Assembly (NCBI GenBank): GCA_905220665.1
Contig: CAJNAR010000179.1
Coordinates: forward strand, 235,450-299,449
Source: Albugo candida
Taxonomy: Eukaryota; Oomycota; Peronosporomycetes; Albuginales; Albuginaceae
DNA length: 64,000 bases
Direction of reading: 5' to 3'
Position numbers and translations under genes: made by a program
Shown: piece after piece, positions 52,300-64,000 of the stretch
Position numbering within the stretch: position 1 is the first letter of the stretch
How the letters are laid out: every line of letters starts with the position of its first letter
The notes under the pieces: generated by a model
Databases searched by the model: none
What the model saw: only the letters and a program-made list of their open reading frames with translations
What the model was told of the DNA's origin: nothing

Positions 52300-55200
52300 A
52301 AGTATGATGCTAGAAGCCATTTTAATTGTGTGCGTCGTCCTATTTTATACCTAGAATTATATGCGATAATCCAAACGCTTTCTTCGCTGTTGTCCATAGC
52401 ATCAAACCATGTACGTTAAAGTCATGAAAGTGGGCATTCAGAGCTAGACCAGAATAGAATATTTATCATCGGTCAAAGCAAAGTAAGCAAAAAAAGTTTT
52501 TTGGATCTAAGTACTAGACCAGCTTGATAGATCTGAGAGTAAAGTGGTTCTTCTTCACCTAGGTAACGAGACTAAACTTTGTTCTATGGAGTTTCAACGA
52601 AAGTAATGTCTGCAAAAACATTCTCACGAATAGCAACTATATAAGACTATACCCCAGGCAGTCTCGGTTTCACTGAAAACGAATCTAGGGTGGAGACGCA
52701 TTCTTGCTGTTTTTTTAATGGTAGGAACTTTCTAGCTCGACTAAAGCGAACAGACCACAAAATGTTTTTGAGAAAGGCGACTCACAGGATATGATGTGAG
52801 ACGACATTTTACGTGTGCGTCTCCGCGTTTTTTGTTAATTGAATTATATGCGCTAATCCAAACCCATTATCCGCCGTTGTCAACACCAGCATACTATGTG
52901 CGTTGAAAATCATGAAAGTGGACATTTGGAGCTAGGCCTTTTCATATCTCGTTTGTGTCAATGAAAATTATGCATAAGATTTGTTTGAATTAGACGTACT
53001 CAGACCAGCTTAATAAAGTGAGAGAAAAGTGGTTCCCGTTCAGCTAGGTAACGAGACTAAACTTGGTCATGTGTTTCAATCAACGATAGTAATGGCCTAC
53101 AAAAACGTGCTAAAGTATAAAATCTATACTACACTGTAATGTAGGCAGTCTCGGTTTCCGTGAGAGCTGTCCAAGGCTGGATACGCATTCTTGTTATTAT
53201 TTTAACGGTAGGAAATCTGACTCGACGAATGCGAGCAGACCACAAGATATTTTTGAGAAAGGCGAATTGTAAGTGATAAAGCTCTTTTATCTCATAGCAT
53301 GTGATGCGACAAGACATTTTACGTGTGCGTTTTCGCGTTTTTTGTCAGTTGAATTTTATGGGATAATCCAAACCCATGAATCGCTGTTGTCAATACCAGC
53401 ATACCATGTACGATGAAAATCATGATAGTGGACATTCGGAGCTAGGCCACAACAGCAGTCTTTTCATTTCTCGTTTGGGTCAATGATAATTATGCAAAAG
53501 ATTTATTGAATTCGACGAACTCAGACCAGGTTGATAGAACTGAGAGAAAAGTGGTTCCCGTTCAGCTAGGTCACCAGACTAAAGTTGGTCATGTGTTTCG
53601 ATCAACGATAGTTATTGTCTACAAAAACGTTCTCAAGTATAAAAACTATACTAGAGTATAATATGGTCAGTCTCGGTTCCAGTGAGAGCTGTTCAAGGCT
53701 GGATGCGCATTCTTGTTCATATTTTAACGGTAGGAAATCTGACTCGACGGGTGCGAGCAGACCACAAGATATTTTTGAGAAAGGCGAATTATAAGTGATA
53801 GAGTTCTTTGATTTCATAGCATATGATGCGACAAGACATTTTACTTGTGCGTATTCGCGTTTTTTGTCAGTTGAATTATATGGGATAATCCAAACCCATG
53901 ATTCGCTGTTGTCAATACCAGCATACCATGTACGATGAAAAGCATGATAGTCGACATTCGGAGCTAGGCCAGGACAGCACTTTTTTCATATCTCGTTTGT
54001 GTCAATGATAATTATGCAAAAGATTTGTTTGAATTAGACGTACTCAGACCAGCTTAATAAAGTGAGAGAAAAGTGGTTCCCGTTCAGCTAGGTAACGAGA
54101 CTAAACTTGGTCATGTGTTTCAATCAACGATAGTAATGGCCTACAAAAACGTGCTAAAGTATAAAATCTATACTACACTGTAATGTAGGCAGTCTCGGTT
54201 TCCGTGAGAGCTGTCCAAGGCTGGATACGCATTCTTGTTATTATTTTAACGGTAGGAAATCTGACTCGACGAATGCGAGCAGACCACAAGATATTTTTGA
54301 GAAAGGCGAATTGTAAGTGATAAAGCTCTTTTATCTCATAGCATATGATGCGACAAGTCATTTTACTTGTGCGTATTCGCGTTTTTTGTCAGTTGAATTA
54401 TATGGGATAATCCAAACCCATGATTCGCTGTTGTCAATACCAGCATACCATGTACGATAAAAAGCATGATAGTCGACATTCGGAGCTAGGCCAGGACAGC
54501 ACTTTTTTCATATCTCGTTTGTGTCAATGATAATTATGCAAAAGATTTGTTTGGATTAGACGTACTCAGACCAGGTTGATAGAAGTGAGAGAAAAGTGGT
54601 TCCCGTTCAGCTAGGTAACCAGACTAAAGTTGGTCATGTGTTTCGATCAACGATAGTAATTGTCTACAAAAACGTTCTCAAGTATATAAACTAATCAAGG
54701 CTATAATGTAGGCAGTCTCGGTTCCAGTGAGAGCTGTCCAAGGCTGGAGACGCATTCTTGTTGCATTTCAAGGGTAGGAAATCTGACTCGACGAATGCGA
54801 ACAGACCACAAAATATTTTTCAGAAAGGCGAATTATAAGTGATAGAGTTCTTTGATTTCATGGCATATGATGCGACAAGACATTTTACTTGTGCGTATTC
54901 GCGTTTTTTGTCAGTTGAATTATATGGGATAATCCAAACCCATGATTCGCTGTTGTCAATACCAGCATACCATGTACGATGAAAAGCATGATAGTGGACA
55001 TTCGGAGCTAGGCCAGGACAGCACTTTTTTCATATCTCGTTTGTGTCAATGATAATTATGCAAAAGATTTGTTTGAATTAGACGAACTCAGACCAGCTTG
55101 ATAGAACGGAGAGAAAAGTAGTTCCCGTTAAGCTAGGTCACCAGACTAAAGTTGGTCATGTGTTTCGATCAACGATAGTAATTGTCTACAAAAACGCTCT

Positions 55201-58200
55201 CCAGAATAAAAACTACACTAGACGATAATCTAGTCAGGCTCGGTTTCCGTGAGAACTGTTCAAGGCTGGAGACGCATTCTTGTTAATATTTTACCGGTAG
55301 CAAAATCTGACTCGACGAATGCTAACAGACCACAAAACGATATCGCTAAAGTCGAAGTGTAACTGATACAGTTCTTTCATCTCATAGTAAATGATGCGAG
55401 AAGACATTTTACGTTTGCGTTTTCGCGTTTTTTGTCAGTTGAATTATATGGGATAATACAAACCCATGATTCGCTGTTGTCAATACCAGCATACCCTGTA
55501 CGATAAAAAGCATGATAGTGGACATTCGGAGCTGGGCCAGGACAGCACTTTTTTCATATCTCGTTTGTGTCAATGATAATTATGCAAAAGATTTGTTTGG
55601 ATTAGACGTACTCAGACCAGGTTGATAGAAGTGAGAGAAAAGTGGTTCCCGTTAAGCTAGGTCACCAGACTAAAGTTGGTCATGTGTTTCGATCAACGAT
55701 AGTAATTGTCTACAAAAACGCTCTCCAGAATAAAAACTACACTAGACGGTAATCTAGTCAGGCTCGGTTTCCGTGAGAACTGTTCAAGGCTGGAGACGCA
55801 TTCTTGTTAATATTTTACCGGTAGCAAAATCTGACTCGACGAATGCGAACAGACCACAAAACGATATCGCTAAAGTCGAAGTGTAACTGATACAGTTCTT
55901 TCATCTCATAGTAAATGATGCGAGAAGACATTTTACGTTTGCGTTTTCGCGTTTTTTGTCAGTTGAATTATATGGGATAATACAAACCCATGATTCGCTG
56001 TTGTCAATACCAGCATACCCTGTACGATAAAAAGCATGATAGTGGACATTCGGAGCTGGGCCAGGACAGCACTTTTTTCATATCTCGTTTGTGTCAATGA
56101 TAATCATGCAAAAGATTTGTTTGAATTAGACGAACTCAGACCAGCTTGATAGAACGGAGAGAAAAGTAGTTCCCGTTAAGCTAGGTCACCAGACTAAAGT
56201 TGGTCATGTGTTTCGATCAACGATAGTAATTGTCTACAAAAACGCTCTCCAGAATAAAAACTACACTAGACGATAATCTAGTCAGGCTCGGTTTCCGTGA
56301 GAACTGTTCAAGGCTGGAGACGCATTCTTGTTAATATTTTACCGGTAGCAAAATCTGACTCGACGAACGCGAACAGACCACAAAATATTTTTCAGAAAGA
56401 GCGAATTGTAAGTGATAGAGTTCTTTCATCTCATAGCATATGATGCGACACGACATTTTACGTGTGCGTTTTCGCGTTTTTTGTCAGTTGAATTATATGG
56501 GATAATCCAAACCCATGATTCGCTGTTGTCAATACCAGCATACCATGTACGATGAAAAGCATGATAGTGGACATTCGGAGCTGGGCCAGGACAGCACTTT
56601 TTTCATATCTCGTTTGTGTCAATGATAATTATGCAAAAGATTTGTTTGAATTAGACGAACTCAGACCAGCTTGATAGAACGGAGAGAAAAGTAGTTCCCG
56701 TTAAGCTAGGTCACCAGACTAAAGTTGGTCATGTGTTTCGATCAACGATAGTAATTGTCTACAAAAACGCTCTCCAGAATAAAAACTACACTAGACGATA
56801 ATCTAGTCAGGCTCGGTTTCCGTGAGAACTGTTCAAGGCTGGAGACGTATTCTTGTTAATATTTTACCGGTAGCAAAATCTGACTCGACGAATGCTAACA
56901 GACCACAAAACGATATCGCTAAAGTCGAAGTGTAACTGATACAGTTCTTTCATCTCATAGTAAATGATGCGAGAAGACATTTTACGTTTGCGTTTTCGCG
57001 TTTTTTGTCAGTTGAATTATATGGGATAATACAAACCCATGATTCGCTGTTGTCAATACCAGCATACCCTGTACGATAAAAAGCATGATAGTGGACATTC
57101 GGAGCTAGGCCAGGACAGCACTTTTTTCATATCTCGTTTGTGTCAATGATAATTATGCAAAAGATTTGTTTGAATTAGACGAACTCAGACCAGCTTGATA
57201 GAACTGAGAGAAAAGTAGTTCCCGTTAAGCTAGGTCACCAGACTAAAGTTGGTCATGTGTTTCGATCAACGATAGTAATTGTCTACAAAAACGCTCTCCA
57301 GAATAAAAACTACACTAGACGATAATCTAGTCAGGCTCGGTTTCCGTGAGAACTGTTCAAGGCTGGAGACGCATTGTTGTTATGATTTTAACGGTAGGTA
57401 ATTTGCCTCGACGAATTCGAACAGACCACAAAATATTTTTGAGAAAGGCGAAGTGTAACTGATACAGTTCTTTCACCTCAAAGTAAATGATGCGAGAATA
57501 CATTTTACTTGTGCGTTTTCGCGCTTTTTGTTAGTTGAATCGTATGCGATAATCCAAATTCATTATTCGCTCTTGTCAATACCAGCATACAATGTGCGTT
57601 GGAAACCATAAAAGTGGACATTCGGAGCTAGGCCAGAACAGTAGTTTTTTCATATCTCGTTTGTGTCAAGGAAAATTCTGCAAAAGATTTGTTTGAATTA
57701 GACGTACTCAGAACAGCTTGATAAAACTGAGAGAAAAGTGGTTCCCCTTCAGCTAGGTAACCAGACTAAACTTGGTCATGTGTTTCGATCAACGATAGTA
57801 ATTGTCTACAAAAACGTTCTCAAGTATAAAAACTATTCTCGACTATAATATGGTCAGTCTCGGTTCGAGTGAGAGCTGTTCAAGGTTGGAGACGCATTGT
57901 TGTTATGATTTTAACGGTAGGTAATCTGCCTCGACGAATGCGAACAGACCACAAAATATTTTTGAGAAAGGCGAAGTGTAACTGATACAGTTCTTTCATC
58001 TCATAGTAAATGATGCGAGAATACATTTTACTTGTGCGTATTCGCGCTTTTTGTTAGTTGAATCGTATGCGATAATCCAAATTCATTATTCGCTCTTGTC
58101 AATAGCAGCATACAATGTGCGTTGAAACCATAAAAGTGGACATTCGGAGCTAGGCAAGAACAGCAGTTTTTTCATATATTGTTTGTGTCAAGGAAAATTC

Positions 58201-61200
58201 TGCAAAAGATTTGTTTGAATTAGACGTACTCAGACCAGCTTGATAAAACTGAGAGAAAAGTGGTTCCCCTTCAGCTAGGTAACCAGACTAAACTTGGTCA
58301 TGTGTTTCGATCAACGATAGTAATTGTCTACAAAAACGTTCTCAAGTATAAAAACTATTCTCGACTATAATATGGTCAGTCTCGGTTCGAGTGAGAGCTG
58401 TTCAAGGTTGGAGACGCATTGTTGTTATGATTTTAACGGTAGGTAATCTGCCTCGACGAATGCGAACAGACCACAAAATATTTTTGAGAAAGGCGAAGTG
58501 TAACTGATACAGTTCTTTCATCTCATAGTAAATGATGCGAGAATACATTTTACTTGTGCGTATTCGCGCTTTTTGTTAGTTGAATCGTATGCGATAATCC
58601 AAATTCATTATTCGCTCTTGTCAATAGCAGCATACAATGTGCGTTGGAAACCATAAAAGTGGACATTCGGAGCTAGGCCAGAACAGTAGTTTTTTCATAT
58701 CTCGTTTGTGTCAAGGAAAATTCTGCAAAAGATTTGTTTGAATTAGACGTACTCAGAACAGCTTGATAAAACTGAGAGAAAAGTGGTTCCCCTTCAGCTA
58801 GGTAACCAGACTAAACTTGGTCATGTGTTTCGATCAACGATAGTAATTGTCTACAAAAACGTTCTCAAGTATAAAAACTATTCTCGACTATAATATGGTC
58901 AGTCTCGGTTCGAGTGAGAGCTGTTCAAGGTTGGAGACGCATTGTTGTTATGATTTTAACGGTAGGTAATCTGCCTCGACGAATGCGAACAGACCACAAA
59001 ATATTTTTGAGAAAGGCGAAGTGTAACTGATACAGTTCTTTCATCTCATAGTAAATGATGCGAGAATACATTTTACTTGTGCGTATTCGCGCTTTTTGTT
59101 AGTTGAATCGTATGCGATAATCCAAATTCATTATTCGCTCTTGTCAATAGCAGCATACAATGTGCGTTGAAACCATAAAAGTGGACATTCGGAGCTAGGC
59201 AAGAACAGCAGTTTTTTCATATATTGTTTGTGTCAAGGAAAATTCTGCAAAAGATTTGTTTGAATTAGACGTACTCAGACCAGCTTGATAAAACTGAGAG
59301 AAAAGTGGTTCCCCTTCAGCTAGGTAACCAGACTAAACTTGGTCATGTGTTTCGATCAACGATAGTAATTGTCTACAAAAACGTTCTCAAGTATAAAAAC
59401 TATTCTCGACTATAATATGGTCAGTCTCGGTTCGAGTGAGAGCTGTTCAAGGTTGGAGACGCATTGTTGTTATGATTTTAACGGTAGGTAATCTGCCTCG
59501 ACGAATGCGAACAGACCACAAAATATTTTTGAGAAAGGCGAAGTGTAACTGATACAGTTCTTTCATCTCATAGTAAATGATGCGAGAATACATTTTACTT
59601 GTGCGTATTCGCGCTTTTTGTTAGTTGAATCGTATGCGATAATCCAAATTCATTATTCGCTCTTGTCAATAGCAGCATACAATGTGCGTTGGAAACCATA
59701 AAAGTGGACATTCGGAGCTAGGCCAGAACAGTAGTTTTTTCATATCTCGTTTGTGTCAAGGAAAATTCTGCAAAAGATTTGTTTGAATTAGACGTACTCA
59801 GAACAGCTTGATAAAACTGAGAGAAAAGTGGTTCCCCTTCAGCTAGGTAACCAGACTAAACTTGGTCATGTGTTTCGATCAACGATAGTAATTGTCTACA
59901 AAAACGTTCTCAAGTATAAAAACTATTCTCGACTATAATATGGTCAGTCTCGGTTCGAGTGAGAGCTGTTCAAGGTTGGAGACGCATTGTTGTTATGATT
60001 TTAACGGTAGGTAATCTGCCTCGACGAATGCGAACAGACCACAAAATATTTTTGAGAAAGGCGAAGTGTAACTGATACAGTTCTTTCATCTCATAGTAAA
60101 TGATGCGAGAATACATTTTACTTGTGCGTATTCGCGCTTTTTTTTAGTTGAATCGTATGCGATAATCCAAATTCATTATTCGCTCTTGTCAATAGCAGCA
60201 TACAATGTGCGTTGGAAACCATAAAAGTGGACATTCGGAGCTAGGCAAGAACAGCAGTTTTTTCATATATTGTTTGTGTCAATAGAAACCATGTTAAAGA
60301 TTTGTTTGAATTAGACGTACTCAGACCAGCTTGATAAAACTGAGATAAAAGTGGTTCCACTTCAGCTAGGTCACCAGACTAAACTTGGTCATGTGTTTCG
60401 ATCAACGATAGTAATTGTCTACAAAAACGTTCTCAAGTATAAAAACTATTCTCGACTATAATATGGTCAGTCTCGGTTCGAGTGAGAGCTGTTCAAGGTT
60501 GGAGACGCATTGTTGTTATGATTTTAACGGTAGGTAATCTGCCTCGACGAATGCGAACAGACCACAAAATATTTTTGAGAAAGGCGAAGTGTAACTGATA
60601 CAGTTCTTTCATCTCATAGTAAATGATGCGAGAATACATTTTACTTGTGCGTATTCGCGCTTTTTGTTAGTTGAATCGTATGCGATAATCCAAATTCATT
60701 ATTCGCTCTTGTCAATAGCAGCATACAATGTGCGTTGGAAACCATAAAAGTGGACATTCGGAGCTAGGCAAGAACAGCAGTTTTTTCATATATTGTTTGT
60801 GTCAATAGAAACCATGTTAAAGATTTCTTTGCTTTGAACGAACTCAGACCAGCTTGATAGAACTGAAGAGAAAAGTGGTTCCTGTTCAGCTAGGTAACCA
60901 GACTAAACTTGGTCATGTGTTTCGATCAACGATAGTAATTGTCTACAAAAACGTTCTCAAGTATAAAAACTATACTCGACTATAATATGGTCAGTCTCGG
61001 TTGGAGTGAGAGCTGTTCAAGGCTGGAGACGCATTGTTGTTATGATTTTAACGGTAGGTAATCTGCCTCGACGAATGCGAACAGACCACAAAATATTTTT
61101 GAGAAAGGCGAAGTGTAACTGATACAGTTCTTTCATCTCATAGTAAATGATGCGAGAATACATTTTACTTGTGCGTATTCGCGCTTTTTGTTAGTTGAAT

Positions 61201-64000
61201 CGTATGCGATAATCCAAATTCATTATTCGCTCTTGTCAATAGCAGCATACAATGTGCGTTGGAAACCATAAAAGTGGACATTCGGAGCTAGGCCAGAACA
61301 GCAGTTTTTTCATATCTCGTTTGTGTCAAGGAAAATTCTGCAAAAGATTTGTTTGAATTAGACGTACTCAGACCAGCTTGATAAAACTGAGATAAAAGTG
61401 GTTCCACTTCAGCTAGGTCACCAGACTAAACTTGGTCATGTGTTTCGATCAACGATAGTAATTGTCTACAAAAACGTTCTCAAGTATAAAAACTATTCTC
61501 GACTATAATATGGTCAGTCTCGGTTCGAGTGAGAGCTGTTCAAGGTTGGAGACGCATTGTTGTTATGATTTTAACGGTAGGTAATCTGCCTCGACGAATG
61601 CGAACAGACCACAAATATTTTTGAGAAAGGCGAAGTGTAACTGATACAGTTCTTTCATCTCATAGTAAATGATGCGAGAATACATTTTACTTGTGCGTAT
61701 TCGCGCTTTTTGTTAGTTGAATCGTATGCGATAATCCAAATTCATTATTCGCTCTTGTCAATAGCAGCATACAATGTGCGTTGGAAACCATAAAAGTGGA
61801 CATTCGGAGCTAGGCAAGAACAGCAGTTTTTTCATATATTGTTTGTGTCAATAGAAACCATGTTAAAGATTTCTTTGCTTTGAACGAACTCAGACCAGCT
61901 TGATAGAACTGAGAGAAAAGTGGTTCCCGTTCAGCTAGGTCACCAGACTAAACTTGGTCATGTGTTTCGATCAACGATAGTAATTGTCTACAAAAACGTT
62001 CTCAAGTATAAAAACTATTCTCGACTATAATATGGTCAGTCTCGGTTCGAGTGAGAGCTGTTCAAGGTTGGAGACGCATTGTTGTTATGATTTTAACGGT
62101 AGGTAATCTGCCTCGACGAATGCGAACAGACCACAAAATATTTTTGAGAAAGGCGAAGTGTAACTGATACAGTTCTTTCATCTCATAGTAAATGATGCGA
62201 GAATACATTTTACTTGTGCGTATTCGCGCTTTTTGTTAGTTGAATCGTATGCGATAATCCAAATTCATTATTCGCTCTTGTCAATACCAGCATACAATGT
62301 GCGTTGGAAACCATAAAAGTGGACATTCGGAGCTAGGCAAGAACAGCAGTTTTTTCATATATTGTTTGTGTCAATAGAAACCATGTTAAAGATTTCTTTG
62401 CTTTGAACGAACTCAGACCAGCTTGATAGAACTGAGAGAAAAGTGGTTCCCGTTCAGCTAGGTCACCAGACTAAACTTGGTCATGTGTTTCGATCAACGA
62501 TAGTAATTGTCTACAAAAACGTTCTCAAGTATAAAAACTATTCTCGACTATAATATGGTCAGTCTCGGTTCGAGTGAGAGCTGTTCAAGGTTGGAGACGC
62601 ATTGTTGTTATGATTTTAACGGTAGGTAATCTGCCTCGACGAATGCGAACAGACCACAAAATATTTTTGAGAAAGGCGAAGTGTAACTGATACAGTTCTT
62701 TCATCTCATAGTAAATGATGCGAGAATACATTTTACTTGTGCGTATTCGCGCTTTTTGTTAGTTGAATCGTATGCGATAATCCAAATTCATTATTCGCTC
62801 TTGTCAATAGCAGCATACAATGTGCGTTGAAACCATAAAAGTGGACATTCGGAGCTAGGCAAGAACAGCAGTTTTTTCATATATTGTTTGTGTCAATAGA
62901 AACCATGTTAAAGATTTCTTTGCTTTGAACGAACTCAGACCAGCTTGATAGAACTGAGAGAAAAGTGGTTCCCGTTCAGCTAGGTAACGAGACTAAACTT
63001 GGTCATGTGTTTCAATCAACGATAGTAATGGCCTACAAAAACGTGCTAAAGTATAAAACTATTCTCGACTATAATATGGTCAGTCTCGGTTCGAGTGAGA
63101 GCTGTTCAAGGTTGGAGACGCATTGTTGTTATGATTTTAACGGTAGGTAATCTGCCTCGACGAATGCGAACAGACCACAAAATATTTTTGAGAAAGGCGA
63201 AGTGTTACTGATACAGTTCTTTCATCTCATAGTAAATGATGCGAGAATACATTTTACTTGTGCGTATTCGCGCTTTTTGTTAGTTGAATCGTATGCGATA
63301 ATCCAAATTCATTATTCGCTCTTGTCAATAGCAGCATACAATGTGCGTTGGAAACCATAAAAGTGGACATTCGGAGCTAGGCAAGAACAGCAGTTTTTCA
63401 TATATTGTTTGTGTCAATAGAAACCATGTTAAAGATTTGTTTGAATTAGACGTACTCAGACCAGCTTGATAGAACTGAGAGAAAAGTGGTTCCCGTTCAG
63501 CTAGGTCACCAGACTAAACTTGGTCATGTGTTTCGATCAACGATAGTAATTGTCTACAAAAACGTTCTCAAGTATAAAAACTATTCTCGACTATAATATG
63601 GTCAGTCTCGGTTCGAGTGAGAGCTGTTCAAGGTTGGAGACGCATTGTTGTTATGATTTTAACGGTAGGTAATCTGCCTCGACGAATGCGAACAGACCAC
63701 AAAATATTTTTGAGAAAGGCGAAGTGTAACTGATACAGTTCTTTCATCTCATAGTAAATGATGCGAGAATACATTTTACTTGTGCGTATTCGCGCTTTTT
63801 GTTAGTTGAATCGTATGCGATAATCCAAATTCATTATTCGCTCTTGTCAATAGCAGCATACAATGTGCGTTGGAAACCATAAAAGTGGACATTCGGAGCT
63901 AGGCAAGAACAGCAGTTTTTTCATATATTGTTTGTGTCAATAGAAACCATGTTAAAGATTTCTTTGCTTTGAACGAACTCAGACCAGCTTGATAGAACTG
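52300..64000. repeat. Tandem satellite array, ~522 bp unit, ~22 copies
   Basis: A head-to-tail array that runs off the right edge of the window. The segment around gtcagtctcggtt recurs at about 52666, 53144, 53671, 54189, 54713, 55236, 55762, 56285, 56812, 57336, 57858 and so on to 63608, a spacing of 520-527 bp. The first copies (52300-53000) are the most diverged, as expected at an array edge. 53000-57400 forms one subfamily (ccaggacagcac, caatgataattatgc) and 57400-64000 a second, more uniform one (cgaagtgtaactgatacag, ccaaattcattattcgc). The most conserved core is tgtgtttcgatcaacgatag and tctacaaaaacg. Short ORFs recurring in several copies are side effects of repetition, not genes. Confidence 0.97.

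Noticed and set aside
53129..53317. Minus-strand ORF of 62 codons repeated almost identically at 54173-54361
   Set aside because: It lies within the 522 bp satellite. Identity of the two copies reflects array homogenisation, and other monomers break the frame, so it is not a gene.
62965..63150. Plus-strand 61-codon ORF in the satellite
   Set aside because: It arises only where the conversion patch removes a stop. No protein-like composition; absent from other monomers.
52300..64000. Reading the regular spacing as a CRISPR-like array
   Set aside because: Units are about 522 bp with no short repeat/spacer alternation, and the genome is clearly eukaryotic; it is a satellite.

Overview
The window looks like nuclear DNA of a filamentous stramenopile, most probably a plant-pathogenic oomycete; a white-rust (Albugo-like) genome would fit, but the species cannot be fixed from sequence alone. 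The reasons are AT-rich gene-poor tracts, eukaryotic genes split by very short introns (45-75 nt, almost all GT-AG), a decayed Ty1/copia element with an oomycete-style gag, several predicted secreted proteins of unknown type, and a transition-zone (cilium) gene, which implies a zoospore stage. Exon joins below were worked out by hand from reading frame, splice sites and family similarity; none is backed by transcripts.

Layout. 0-5.5 kb: a solo LTR, a secreted degenerate pepsin-like protein (1105-2283) and a small two-exon secreted protein (4439-4887). 5.5-10.3 kb: a broken Ty1/copia retrotransposon on the minus strand. 10.3-21.8 kb: gene-poor, with a coiled-coil gene carrying an in-frame amber codon, a purple-acid-phosphatase remnant and a secreted Cys-x2-Cys protein (16849-17799). 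21.8-28.5 kb: housekeeping block with a COMM-domain protein, EB1, a mitochondrial carnitine/acylcarnitine-type carrier, ribosomal protein L19 and COQ6. 30.4-42.3 kb: second dense block with LYRM1, a 604-residue secreted Cys-x2-Cys repeat protein, complex I subunits NDUFA5 and NDUFA8 head to head, prefoldin 2, mitochondrial acyl carrier protein, FYV7, a CBP3/UQCC1 assembly factor fused to a WW domain, an intron-rich LarA-like (DUF2088) protein and B9D1. 42.8-47.3 kb: a secreted CAP/PR-1-like protein and a second degenerate pepsin-like protein. 47.3-52.3 kb: mostly empty. 52.3-64.0 kb: a tandem satellite of about 522 bp, some 22 copies, partly arranged as dimers, running off the window.

How the genes fit together. 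Seven housekeeping genes serve mitochondria (carrier, COQ6, LYRM1, NDUFA5, NDUFA8, ACP, CBP3-WW), several concerned with respiratory-chain parts or assembly. Three divergent pairs (NDUFA5/NDUFA8, FYV7/CBP3-WW, LarA-like/B9D1) have start codons only 31-57 bp apart and must share promoters. Around these blocks lie secreted, fast-evolving proteins: two paralogous pseudo-proteases without catalytic aspartates, two members of an apparently undescribed Cys-x2-Cys module family, and a CAP protein. These are the best candidates for new host-interaction proteins.
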